Shown one piece after another: positions 52,035 through 59,794 of a stretch of DNA of 64,000 bases. Within the stretch, counting starts at the first letter, position 1, and the number at the start of each line of letters is the position of its first letter. The notes beneath the pieces were generated by a model, which was not told the DNA's origin, did no database searches, and worked only from the letters and a program-made list of their open reading frames with translations. The DNA lies in IMG/VR virus record IMGVR_UViG_3300033049_000066, positions 1-64,000 of that record; one strand, 5' to 3'. The position numbers were made by a program, and so were the translations under genes. The DNA is from a virus.

Positions 52035-52589
52035 ATGGAAGTAAGATGGATCATTAGTGAGGCAATTACTAGTGAACAAATTAGCCCAGAGATAATTAAC
52101 AATACAGGACCATCCTGGGGTAGTTGGGTTACTTGGCACAAGTACAAGACAAATAATTGCATTTGTTCTGATTTGGAGAGTGCGAGTAGATTAGTAGAAC
52201 AATCGTTTCAGAATACAGTTAATTTATATATTTCAAAAGATAGTTTTCAAAATAGCAAAAATCCCCAAGGCGTGCATGTATTCGACGGTCATTTTGTAAA
52301 CAGTTCAATTAGTAACAAAGACGATATCGTTGCGTTAAACATTGCTGTGCCAGCAGCGGATATTGTGTTGCTGCTAGGTTTTAATTTTAGTCCTTTACTC
52401 AACACAGATGACGAAGCCCTGCGCGAGTCACGCGCTGAATATTATTTTAATGTGCGCACAATTATTGTTGAGAATCCCGAGACACAATTTGTTTTAGTTG
52501 AATATGAATATGAATTAGCGAGCTGGGTAATCGAGTTGAGCAATGTTACTCAAGACACTGCCGCAAATGTAAAGAGTTTATTAGCTTAA
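52035..52589 (+). CDS. Conserved hypothetical protein
   Basis: 184 aa. SWGSWVTWHKYKTNNCICSDLESASRLV recurs in T4-like aquatic phages after fibre genes. No enzyme motif. Its last 44 nt overlap the convergent EAL gene, which is unusual for two genes that are both intact. Confidence 0.72.
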   Translation: MEVRWIISEAITSEQISPEIINNTGPSWGSWVTWHKYKTNNCICSDLESASRLVEQSFQNTVNLYISKDSFQNSKNPQGVHVFDGHFVNSSISNKDDIVALNIAVPAADIVLLLGFNFSPLLNTDDEALRESRAEYYFNVRTIIVENPETQFVLVEYEYELASWVIELSNVTQDTAANVKSLLA

Positions 52590-53340
52590 TTGTACTTTCT
52601 AGTTCTTCTACAGTTTCTGCCATTGAAAAGAAATATCCCTGAAAACAAGTAAATCCGATTTTGCGTAATATTTCGTATTGGCATTGATTTTCTACACCTT
52701 CTACAATTGTGAATTTATCTAGTGCTTGCGTTAGTTGATACATAGCAGTGACAAGGGCAACATCTTGCTGCGTTTTCGTGATATCATCAACGAACATTTT
52801 ATCTATTTTAATTTCAGTTACTGGTAGAAATTTTAATCTGCCAAATGAGCTGTATCCGGTGCCAAAATCATCAATTGAGATATTAAAGCCTTCAGCAGCT
52901 AGATGATATATCTTAGCGATATCTGCATCGTCAATCATTGAAGATTCCGTGAGCTCAAGTGTTATTTGCTTGGGGTGAATTTCTGCTTCTGTTATAATTT
53001 GATGGACGGTATTGCAGAAATTAGCATCCCGTAATTCTTCACCAGCAACATTAACCGACGCTGTAAACGTATTAGTTACTAATCCTTCATCTACCCATTT
53101 TCTCAATTGGTGCGCAACTTTCTTTAAAATCCAATAACCGAGCTCATTTATTTGGGAAGTTTTAATTGCTACATCAATAAATGATTCAATATGGCATATA
53201 TTCGTGTCGGGTTTTATTAGTGCTTCTACCCCAGTAATTTCAAAATAGTCTCCTATTAGACAATACTGTGGCTGATAGTGTATATTAAGAGAATTATTCT
53301 TTAAAGATTCAGCAATATATTGTGCAATTTCGTCATTCAT
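52546..53340 (-). CDS. EAL-domain c-di-GMP phosphodiesterase
   Basis: 264 aa, almost only an EAL domain, without sensor, GGDEF or membrane parts. Key residues are in place: EAL (Glu39), Asn97 (SVNVAG), ELTES (Glu129/132), DDFGTGYSS (Asp158, Asp159), IKID (Lys179), VEGVE (Glu215) and Gln235. The substrate-phosphate Arg of EALxR is Lys and the usual EALxRW spacing is shorter. It probably hydrolyses c-di-GMP to pGpG. It has two minus-strand late boxes. Confidence 0.9.
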   Translation of the reverse strand: MNDEIAQYIAESLKNNSLNIHYQPQYCLIGDYFEITGVEALIKPDTNICHIESFIDVAIKTSQINELGYWILKKVAHQLRKWVDEGLVTNTFTASVNVAGEELRDANFCNTVHQIITEAEIHPKQITLELTESSMIDDADIAKIYHLAAEGFNISIDDFGTGYSSFGRLKFLPVTEIKIDKMFVDDITKTQQDVALVTAMYQLTQALDKFTIVEGVENQCQYEILRKIGFTCFQGYFFSMAETVEELESTIKLINSLHLRQCLE

Positions 53341-53345
53341 ATTAG

Positions 53346-53374
53346 TATTTATCCGGATATCATCGCTATTTATC
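53346..53374 (-). promoter_or_regulatory. Two minus-strand late-promoter boxes before the EAL gene
   Basis: GATAAATA on the minus strand at 53346-53353 and again at 53367-53374, as the direct repeat CGGATAAATA. Confidence 0.6.
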
Positions 53375-53427
53375 CGAAATATGCTAAGTCATTGATTAAT
53401 TCATTTGCAAATAACCGCAATTAGAGG

Positions 53428-53456
53428 TTGACCTTTGGCGCTATATGTCATATAAT
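53428..53456 (+). promoter_or_regulatory. Early-type promoter, five-copy family
   Basis: TTGACC, 17 nt, TATAAT (53451-53456), then TATAACAGTTAGATAAC. A single copy of TAAGTCATTGATTAAT lies 28 nt upstream. Confidence 0.88.
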
Positions 53457-53495
53457 GTATATAACAGTTAGATAACGAGCAAAGGATTAAAGAAC

Positions 53496-53642
53496 ATGAT
53501 ACACGAAATTCTCGAAGCAAAAGCAGCAGAAAAAGCGTTTGTAAATGCTCAAATAGCTGATGAACAGAAGTTGATGCTGGACATTGCTAAGGTAATGACG
53601 CCAATATTATTCGTGTTAATTTTTGCGATTTCGTTGATATAG
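53496..53642 (+). CDS. 48-aa tail-anchored membrane protein, early
   Basis: MIHEILEAKAAEKAFVNAQIA..., a polar helix then a hydrophobic C-terminus (TPILFVLIFAISLI). AAAGGATTAAAG precedes the ATG, and a strong promoter lies upstream. Function unknown; size and early expression fit a host-takeover or exclusion peptide. Confidence 0.75.
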   Translation: MIHEILEAKAAEKAFVNAQIADEQKLMLDIAKVMTPILFVLIFAISLI

Positions 53643-53645
53643 AGG

Positions 53646-53674
53646 TTGACCTTTGGCGCTACTTGTTATATAAT
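53646..53674 (+). promoter_or_regulatory. Early-type promoter, five-copy family
   Basis: TTGACC, 17 nt, TATAAT (53669-53674), then AACAGTTAGATAAAG. Starts 4 nt after the preceding stop. Confidence 0.88.
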
Positions 53675-53706
53675 GTATGTAACAGTTAGATAAAGAGGAA
53701 AGGATT

Positions 53707-54057
53707 ATGTCATACGTAATATATAACAAAGAAACAACAAAAACGTTGTTAGCACGAGCACCACATGTCGGTTGCTACGTGGAATCTTATTTAACAAACA
53801 GCGCGGCAAAAGCAGCTCTTACACGCTTAGATAAGAAAGGCAAATTAGGTGTTTATCAAAAAGAAATCGACACTGATGTGACTGTTGCAGTCGCACATGT
53901 TAAAGAAGATTTTGCGATCGCGGAAATTACCAAATTCCGCACTAGTATTGAGAAAATGGTAACACGCAGAAATGCGATGACCGGGCAGGAATTTCAAGAA
54001 TCAATTAACGCCCGGTTTTCATCTTCGCCATCTTCAGAAAACTACTGGTCTACATAA
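53707..54057 (+). CDS. Conserved small phage protein
   Basis: 116 aa. MSYVIYNKETTKTLLARAPH ... YLTNSAAKAALTRLDKKGK resembles a small early protein family of T4-like phages. Basic, soluble; function unknown. Under its own strong promoter. Confidence 0.72.
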   Translation: MSYVIYNKETTKTLLARAPHVGCYVESYLTNSAAKAALTRLDKKGKLGVYQKEIDTDVTVAVAHVKEDFAIAEITKFRTSIEKMVTRRNAMTGQEFQESINARFSSSPSSENYWST

Positions 54058-54081
54058 CCCAAAATTATATAGGATAGAATT

Positions 54082-54282
54082 ATGAATGATATAAGTTTCG
54101 TAGAAGCCCGAGTACGTGCATTAGGCGAAAGTGTTGATATGTGCGATTGTAAGTTAGGTCGCAATATTATTATGAATGAACGTGAGAATTTGCAAGATAA
54201 GCTATTTAATTTACAATGTCAAGAAATGCAGAAAACTCAAGTCTTGCAAACAGCTAACGGAGTTTCACAATGTCAGGCGTAA
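54082..54282 (+). CDS. Small hypothetical protein
   Basis: 66 aa, helical and with several Cys. TAGGATAGAATT ribosome site. Overlaps the HNH gene by 13 nt. Not recognised. Confidence 0.6.
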   Translation: MNDISFVEARVRALGESVDMCDCKLGRNIIMNERENLQDKLFNLQCQEMQKTQVLQTANGVSQCQA

Positions 54283-54791
54283 ATAAACAAAAAAAGAAAA
54301 ATACAAAGACTTTGTTCCATCGGCAATCCGGTAAATGTTTTTATTGTGACACACCGACGTATCTCTTTCATACCCAGTCAGACTGTTACCGACGCGATCA
54401 TCCAACCACGCTTGCGACCTTCGACCACATCAAAGTCAAATCAAAATTCGGATCTTGCGCATTAGCTAACGGAGTATGTGCTTGTCAGTTGTGCAACTCA
54501 ATGCGCGGTAATCTAGACCAGAAAATATTCATCAATAACTTTGCTTATATCCAAGCAGAATGGCAAAATAATAATCGACATATTACCGTGTCAAACGGCG
54601 TAGTAAATTGTTTATCACTGAAGCTGCGACGAAAGGCAAACCGTCAGCGTAAAAAAGAAAAGCAAAACCAAAGAATTGCAAGACAACATGCAAGGCATAA
54701 CGCTGGATTTCTTACTAAATTTTATAAGAAATTCGGCAAAATTGCGAAAGACTTATTTACTAAATCCGTGTATAATACACGTACAAACTAA
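54270..54791 (+). CDS. HNH-type endonuclease
   Basis: 173 aa. Two Cys pairs (CFYC, CQLC) hold the zinc fold; ATFDHIKVKSKFG carries the catalytic His, and NSMRGNLD the final motif. A basic C-terminus (LRRKANRQRKKEKQNQR) likely binds DNA. Could be a free-standing homing nuclease or a host-DNA nuclease. No split gene around it. Confidence 0.75.
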   Translation: MSGVNKQKKKNTKTLFHRQSGKCFYCDTPTYLFHTQSDCYRRDHPTTLATFDHIKVKSKFGSCALANGVCACQLCNSMRGNLDQKIFINNFAYIQAEWQNNNRHITVSNGVVNCLSLKLRRKANRQRKKEKQNQRIARQHARHNAGFLTKFYKKFGKIAKDLFTKSVYNTRTN

Positions 54792-54800
54792 GAGAATATT

Positions 54801-55007
54801 ATGATTGAACTAACTTTTATCGTTACTACGTCCGTCCTTATCATGGCAGCACTGCAGATTATTAGCGCAGCCCTTGGAAACTCAGTAAAAATGCCGAGTC
54901 TTTGTCCTTTTGTTTCGATAGGGCCAACTCGACATTTTATTATGTATCCTTCTGTTTTATTTCAAGTTTGGTTTTGGACTCAGCAGTTAGGCATATTCGC
55001 GTTATGA
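54801..55007 (+). CDS. Small membrane protein
   Basis: 68 aa with two hydrophobic segments (~4-27 and ~45-66). Stop overlaps the next start (ATGA). Unknown. Confidence 0.6.
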   Translation: MIELTFIVTTSVLIMAALQIISAALGNSVKMPSLCPFVSIGPTRHFIMYPSVLFQVWFWTQQLGIFAL

Positions 55008-55435
55008 AAGACTGGAACGAAACAAGGTCAATTATAGCTAAATGGTCCCGGTATTTACTATTCAACGGTATTTTTGCAACTTCGATATATTTTGGGTTAT
55101 TTACAGATGGGTGGTGGACCGATGGCGCGGCTAACCTTGCGTTGGTTATAGGATGGGCAACCGGAATATTTGGCGCCATGATCCTGCTCGGAATTGAATT
55201 AAGCAAACGCCCCGGCGCCGATGATGATTATATTGAAATGTTAGCAAGGCAGGAACCATCCGTTATACCATTTTGGTTTGATCTTACGTTTGATCTTATT
55301 GTCACAGTTGCCTTTATTTGGTCCGGGTACATTGTACTTTCATTATTCTATATAATAAGTATAATTGCCCTCAAAGCTGTACGTGACGTGCCGAAGAATA
55401 TGGTGCTATCCAGACTTAAATCACAAAAATCATGA
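55004..55435 (+). CDS. Membrane protein
   Basis: 143 aa from ATG at 55004, coupled to the previous gene. Three or four hydrophobic segments (LLFNGIFATSIYFGLF, LALVIGWATGIFGAMILLGI, LIVTVAFIWSGYIVLSLFYIISI). Unknown; overlaps the next gene by 4 nt. Confidence 0.7.
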   Translation: MKDWNETRSIIAKWSRYLLFNGIFATSIYFGLFTDGWWTDGAANLALVIGWATGIFGAMILLGIELSKRPGADDDYIEMLARQEPSVIPFWFDLTFDLIVTVAFIWSGYIVLSLFYIISIIALKAVRDVPKNMVLSRLKSQKS

Positions 55436-55692
55436 AGTGGTTACACTTTTTAGAGCTACCAATAAATTATAGCAGGCGTGGCAACCTACGAAAATCAGAG
55501 CCGTGGGTTTCCGCTGCTGAGACACTAAGCGACACCGGCCGACAGAAATCTATTAAAGATTTATCTATGACAATGTCAGTCGTTGACGGCGCTGATGGAC
55601 AGCCGGATGAATTGCTGTATCTACATTTTACCGGGCAACCTGCAGATCACGGGATCTGCATTGCCTACATTTCAGAAAACGAGGAGGAATAA
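55432..55692 (+). CDS. Small hypothetical protein
   Basis: 86 aa, overlapping the previous stop by ATGA. Contains DELLYLHFTGQPADHGICIAYI. No function recognised. Confidence 0.6.
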   Translation: MKWLHFLELPINYSRRGNLRKSEPWVSAAETLSDTGRQKSIKDLSMTMSVVDGADGQPDELLYLHFTGQPADHGICIAYISENEEE

Positions 55693-55693
55693 T

Positions 55694-55903
55694 ATGAAAT
55701 TTATAATACACTACTGGCGATCAAATTTAGCAGTAATAACTGGGCACGACCATGGCTCAGAAATTGACGAAGCTGCGGTAGCAGCGCTCATTGCTGAGCA
55801 GAAAGTCAACGTGATGATCCAGCACGTAGCAGCAAGCGCAGACCGACCAGCGACATCATACTGTTACATTGATGACTTAAATCATCGCTTCCAAACCCGC
55901 TAA
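55694..55903 (+). CDS. Small hypothetical protein
   Basis: 69 aa from ATG at 55694 with a strong AGGAGGA ribosome site. Not recognised. Confidence 0.65.
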   Translation: MKFIIHYWRSNLAVITGHDHGSEIDEAAVAALIAEQKVNVMIQHVAASADRPATSYCYIDDLNHRFQTR

Positions 55904-55919
55904 GATATTGAATAATACT

Positions 55920-56822
55920 ATGACGATAAAAAACTACAATCTCATTCACGCAGATAATGTAACTGCGATGCAAAATATAGAGGCAAATACATTTGACAGT
56001 TGTATTACAGATCCACCGTATGGAATGGCGATAGCTGGCGTCGGATGGGATCACAATGTGCCACCAGTTGCTACATGGCAAGAGGTATACCGCGTTTTAA
56101 AACCAGGCGGTTTTGTAGCATCATTTTGCTCCCCGGAATTTTACCACAGGATGGCAATCAACGTAGAAGACGCTGGATTCTTACCGAAGGATATGGTCGT
56201 ATGGATGGTCACGACAAAGATGGCTAAGAAGAATCGATTAAAGCCAGCACATGAGCCAATATTCATAGCGCAGAAGCCACTAGAAAAATCAATTAAGCAC
56301 AACGTCAGCGAATGGGGATGTGGAGAAATTAATACAACAACAACGCGAGTACCATGGGATGGCGCGCCTCCAACTGGCTGGATTGCTGGTGGTGAAAAAA
56401 GACGAGCGTTTGGCAGCGAGGTTAACAAAGCATCGGAATCCGGCGAAAAAAATAAAACAGTAGACGCAAATCCAAGCGGCAGATATCCTTCGGATATTAT
56501 AGGGCATTTTGATGAGCCCGAGCATCAAAAGTATTTTTATGCACCAAGAGTAACAAGAAAAGAGCGCGGGGAATATAATAATCATCCCACTCCAAAACCG
56601 ATAAATCTTATGCGATATCTCATTCGCATATACACTCCAGCTGGTGGAAAAGTCCTGGATCCGTTTGTTGGTAGCGGAAGCACTGGCATCGCAGCACTGC
56701 AAGAGAATTGTGAATTTACCGGGATAGATACTGATGAAGCTTATATTAAAATATCAGAACAACGAATTTTAGATCATTGCGGGCAACCAGCAGATGTATT
56801 ATTCGACTACGAAACAAAATAA
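55920..56822 (+). CDS. DNA methyltransferase (N4/N6, beta-class order)
   Basis: 300 aa from ATG at 55920 (a TTG 4 codons earlier is possible). Motif IV DPPYGM comes first, and the AdoMet-binding motif I region VLDPFVGSGSTGIAAL last, the order of beta-class amino-methyltransferases. No restriction partner is adjacent. It may protect phage DNA against host nucleases or mark packaging sites. Target sequence cannot be read from the protein. Confidence 0.88.
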   Translation: MTIKNYNLIHADNVTAMQNIEANTFDSCITDPPYGMAIAGVGWDHNVPPVATWQEVYRVLKPGGFVASFCSPEFYHRMAINVEDAGFLPKDMVVWMVTTKMAKKNRLKPAHEPIFIAQKPLEKSIKHNVSEWGCGEINTTTTRVPWDGAPPTGWIAGGEKRRAFGSEVNKASESGEKNKTVDANPSGRYPSDIIGHFDEPEHQKYFYAPRVTRKERGEYNNHPTPKPINLMRYLIRIYTPAGGKVLDPFVGSGSTGIAALQENCEFTGIDTDEAYIKISEQRILDHCGQPADVLFDYETK

Positions 56823-56844
56823 TCGCAATTGCTGCTGATGAGGT

Positions 56845-56925
56845 TAAGTTATTGATTTATATAGGATTCTAGCATTTATTAAATCAGAGTAATATATTGG
56901 TAAGTTATTGATTTATATAAGAATA
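56845..56925 (+). repeat. Pair of AT-rich repeats upstream of an early promoter
   Basis: TAAGTTATTGATTTATATA at 56845 and again at 56901, 56 nt apart, with AGTAATATATTGG between. The same pair with the same spacing occurs at 60825/60881, and an inverted copy at 2330. Followed by a TAATTACAAATAACCGC-type stretch before the promoter. Confidence 0.85.
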
Positions 56926-57023
56926 GTGGTTCTTAGCGGCGTTTTTAAACGACATTCACGTATCAGTACCAGTAAACTGTACAAAAGAGCCCTAAAATAA
57001 TTACAAATAACCGCAATTAGAGG

Positions 57024-57052
57024 TTGACCTTTGGCGCTACTTGTCATATAAT
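57024..57052 (+). promoter_or_regulatory. Early-type promoter, five-copy family
   Basis: TTGACC, 17 nt, TATAAT (57047-57052), then TATATAACAGTTAGATAAC. Upstream AAATAACCGCAATTAGAGG is identical to that of the 53428 copy. Confidence 0.9.
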
Positions 57053-57091
57053 ATATATAACAGTTAGATAACAAGCAAAGGAATAAAGACC

Positions 57092-57553
57092 ATGGCAGAT
57101 AAAGTAAAATACGCAGGACTTGACAAAGCAATTGCAATCGCGTCGACAGCATTTGTTGGAGTTTTTGACAAAGGTGGTGTTCCGTATATTATGCATTGTT
57201 TGCACGTGATGCGCGGTGTTGAAGACTTAGGCACAGAAGCAATGATTGCCGCAGTATTGCATGATTTACTTGAAGATTGTAAAGAGTGGTCCGCGGAATT
57301 GCTAGTCGACGAGGGGTTCGACCCTCGTACTGTTAGTCTTGTTACACTTGTAACACATCTCAAAGGTGAAAGCTACAATGCCTACATAACCCGTCTATCA
57401 ATTTCGCATATAGCACGAGCAATTAAGATGGCTGACTTACGTCACAACAGCGATATTCACAGAATGAAAGGACTTACCGAGAAAGATCACGCTCGCCAAG
57501 CAAAGTACCACAAAGCGTATGCGTTTCTTAAGGAAATTGCAAGTAATGAATGA
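57092..57553 (+). CDS. HD-domain hydrolase resembling small alarmone (ppGpp) hydrolases
   Basis: 153 aa. Metal and catalytic residues match the SpoT/MESH1 hydrolase pattern: PYIMH (His35), HDLLED (His57, Asp58, Glu61, Asp62) and KMADLRHN (Asp115, Asn119). No synthetase domain. MESH1-type enzymes remove the 3' pyrophosphate of (p)ppGpp. The Arg that starts the family's first motif is not obvious, so another nucleotide substrate is possible. Early promoter upstream; overlaps the next gene by 8 nt. Confidence 0.8.
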   Translation: MADKVKYAGLDKAIAIASTAFVGVFDKGGVPYIMHCLHVMRGVEDLGTEAMIAAVLHDLLEDCKEWSAELLVDEGFDPRTVSLVTLVTHLKGESYNAYITRLSISHIARAIKMADLRHNSDIHRMKGLTEKDHARQAKYHKAYAFLKEIASNE

Positions 57554-57869
57554 TTTAAGTCGAGATTTAATTTATAATGTAAAACTTGTTGAAAAATACA
57601 AGAACGCAATTCCATTGCTAAAGAGAATGCTCAAATGTGAGAATTGCAATTACTTTGCCGGTACTTTACTTTTAAATATAAAGGACCCAGTTACAAACAC
57701 CGCCTATACAGCAATTGATATAATGGCAATTACTAACGTAGAAAGCTTAATCATACAGGAAGCTCAGTACTTGGCGTCCTCAATATATGTAAAGCATAAG
57801 GCCAGGACTTCGGCATTTTATGAAATTGCTGAAGAAAACATTAAAATTTACAATAGGGAATTATTATGA
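57546..57869 (+). CDS. Hypothetical protein
   Basis: 107 aa from ATG at 57546, preceded by AAGGAA. CENC pair at ~31-34 could bind metal. Coupled to the next gene by an ATGA overlap. Unknown. Confidence 0.65.
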   Translation: MNDLSRDLIYNVKLVEKYKNAIPLLKRMLKCENCNYFAGTLLLNIKDPVTNTAYTAIDIMAITNVESLIIQEAQYLASSIYVKHKARTSAFYEIAEENIKIYNRELL

Positions 57870-58519
57870 TAACCAAACTAACTCCGTATCAAACTATTTT
57901 ATCAGCCTGTCAGAATATTAGAGTTGACGAAGTACCATTCAAAGATGCGTTCGGCCAGGCACGTGCTAGATGGAAGTTTTTTAAAATTGGAGATGAGCCT
58001 TCAGTCCCAGTTAAGGACATATTCATTGAAATTATCGGAACATCAACAAAAGGTACCATCGCAAAAATAAATTCCGTCGAAGTTGATTTTAATACATACG
58101 CCGGGCATAATGAAATTCATTCCTACTACGGCAAATTAACTTATAAAATTGATGGCCGTTCGCAAATCGGCAGGATAGCAATGTCGCATGTAAAAATACT
58201 TGAAGGCTCGCATACAACCAAATATGTTCGGAATGTAACCAAGCACAAGAAGGTTATAATCTCAAATCCAGTTAATAAGTACAAGCAAGAAATGAAAAAG
58301 GGTGATTGGGTGATTGGCGTTCGACCCGGCGGACGTCTAGGCATTGGGCGTATTACTCGATGGACTGCCCATAACGTTTGGGGTGTGAGAGGCGATGATT
58401 TAGATGACAAAGCTAAAGAATTTAAATTTGATTCCATATCTCAAACTTTTACAATGCCAGATGACAAACATACTCAAGCATTAACGTTAGCTGTTCTCAA
58501 AGGATGGAACGGTTGTTAA
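57866..58519 (+). CDS. Hypothetical protein
   Basis: 217 aa, not recognised. A beta-rich, basic central region (KHKKVIISNPVNKYKQEMKKGDWVIG) and RPGGRLGIGRITRW suggest nucleic-acid contact, but no catalytic motif is seen. Confidence 0.65.
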   Translation: MITKLTPYQTILSACQNIRVDEVPFKDAFGQARARWKFFKIGDEPSVPVKDIFIEIIGTSTKGTIAKINSVEVDFNTYAGHNEIHSYYGKLTYKIDGRSQIGRIAMSHVKILEGSHTTKYVRNVTKHKKVIISNPVNKYKQEMKKGDWVIGVRPGGRLGIGRITRWTAHNVWGVRGDDLDDKAKEFKFDSISQTFTMPDDKHTQALTLAVLKGWNGC

Positions 58520-58551
58520 AATTTCTATTCTGTGATATTGATTGCGAATTG

Positions 58552-58559
58552 TATAAATA
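58552..58559 (+). promoter_or_regulatory. Late promoter, exact T4 consensus
   Basis: TATAAATA, 21 nt before the 58581 gene; exact match to the T4 late -10. Confidence 0.65.
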
Positions 58560-58580
58560 GCAATAACACAGGATTTTAAC

Positions 58581-59714
58581 ATGAGATTATATGAGTTCGC
58601 AACAGACCTAATTGAAGGTGGCGCATCGGGTGGCGCAAGGTATAACACTGAAGTTGGCACGTTGTTAGCACTTGCTGGCAATAATAATGCACATAAGTTT
58701 GACCCAAATACCCCAGAGCAATACTTTAATAAGAAGAAGCTAAGCAACCCAACTAAAGTATTCCGGGAGATTAAGGAATTTTTAGTTCCAAATTGGGACG
58801 AGAAAAAGTTTTGGGGATTTTACGAACGCACTGTTAATTCCTATCCCAAAATGCTAGCAAACATGAAAGAACATAAAGTTTCACCCCCGACGGTATTTGG
58901 ATGGGCAGGTGGTTCTAATCAGTCTGATGACGGACCATCTGACGTTGAATTTGTTAATCACGAGTACTCAGGTATTTCAATTAAAGACACTGGAGGTATT
59001 ACATTAGCTAACTTAACTCCTAAAAGTTTAGGATTGAAACCAATCAAGGGCGAAGATATTTTTAACACTTACGCCAAGAAAGAATTTACTGCTTGGAAAA
59101 AAGCCGCCATCACCGGAACTATAGCAGAAGCAATGCGCATACCCGACCAGTGGTATTATCCGATTAAAGAAAAGTACGGCATTAAATATTCAACAGAAGA
59201 TAAACAGTTTCATTTGTCAAATGATACTACGATAAAGACCTATTCAAAAGCTGAGTTAATGAGCCCGGCTATGATGAAGAATGATAAATCGCATAGGGTA
59301 TTCGGAGATCACTTACAGGAAAATAAATCACAATACGCAAAATTAACAAAAGCATTAGGTTTAAAGATTTCTGTATTATTTGAAGAGATAATGGAAGATT
59401 ACTTAGGTAAGGAAAACCGAATCACTGCTATTCTACAATTTACAAACAAACCATACTTTTACTTAACACCAAAGTCGCTATATAATATTCCAAAATTTGA
59501 TGACTTAGATGAACTTAAAATTAAAGGAATTAAATTAGCTGTATCAGACGGTACATCGATGCGATTCCTTACCCGAATCGGCCATCCGGATAGTAGCGAC
59601 AATGCTGTACTTGATATCTATGTTAGATATGCTAATGGACTGTTCGCGGCAAACCCAACGGTTCGTGTCCAGAGTATTAAAAATCCCGAATATATCTATT
59701 GGGAAAAATTATAA
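58581..59714 (+). CDS. Putative packaged protein with capsid-targeting leader, possible nuclease fold
   Basis: 377 aa. Leader MRLYEFATDLIE|GG resembles T4 internal-protein leaders and carries an LIE|G site at 10-13. The body has DDGPSDVEFVNHEYSGISIK (Asp121, Glu123, Lys135), which loosely recalls the D-x(n)-x-x-K core of PD-(D/E)XK nucleases, and FLTRIGHPDSSDNAVLDIYV near the end. It is late and lies far from the 15-24 kb cluster. An injected nuclease or inhibitor is a reasonable guess only. Confidence 0.65.
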   Translation: MRLYEFATDLIEGGASGGARYNTEVGTLLALAGNNNAHKFDPNTPEQYFNKKKLSNPTKVFREIKEFLVPNWDEKKFWGFYERTVNSYPKMLANMKEHKVSPPTVFGWAGGSNQSDDGPSDVEFVNHEYSGISIKDTGGITLANLTPKSLGLKPIKGEDIFNTYAKKEFTAWKKAAITGTIAEAMRIPDQWYYPIKEKYGIKYSTEDKQFHLSNDTTIKTYSKAELMSPAMMKNDKSHRVFGDHLQENKSQYAKLTKALGLKISVLFEEIMEDYLGKENRITAILQFTNKPYFYLTPKSLYNIPKFDDLDELKIKGIKLAVSDGTSMRFLTRIGHPDSSDNAVLDIYVRYANGLFAANPTVRVQSIKNPEYIYWEKL

Positions 59715-59734
59715 CTAAATATCATCCAAACTGA

Positions 59735-59763
59735 TTGACATTTCTCTAAAATTTTGTTAAAAT
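59735..59763 (+). promoter_or_regulatory. Sigma70-type promoter for clpP
   Basis: TTGACA (59735-59740), 17 nt, TAAAAT (59758-59763). Confidence 0.75.
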
Positions 59764-59794
59764 ACGTACTACTTAAACAATAAGGGAACATGTT

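Noticed and set aside
53496-53642. ILE|A in the 48-aa peptide as a capsid leader
   Set aside because: It has an early promoter, is only 48 aa and ends in a membrane helix; the motif is short enough to occur by chance.
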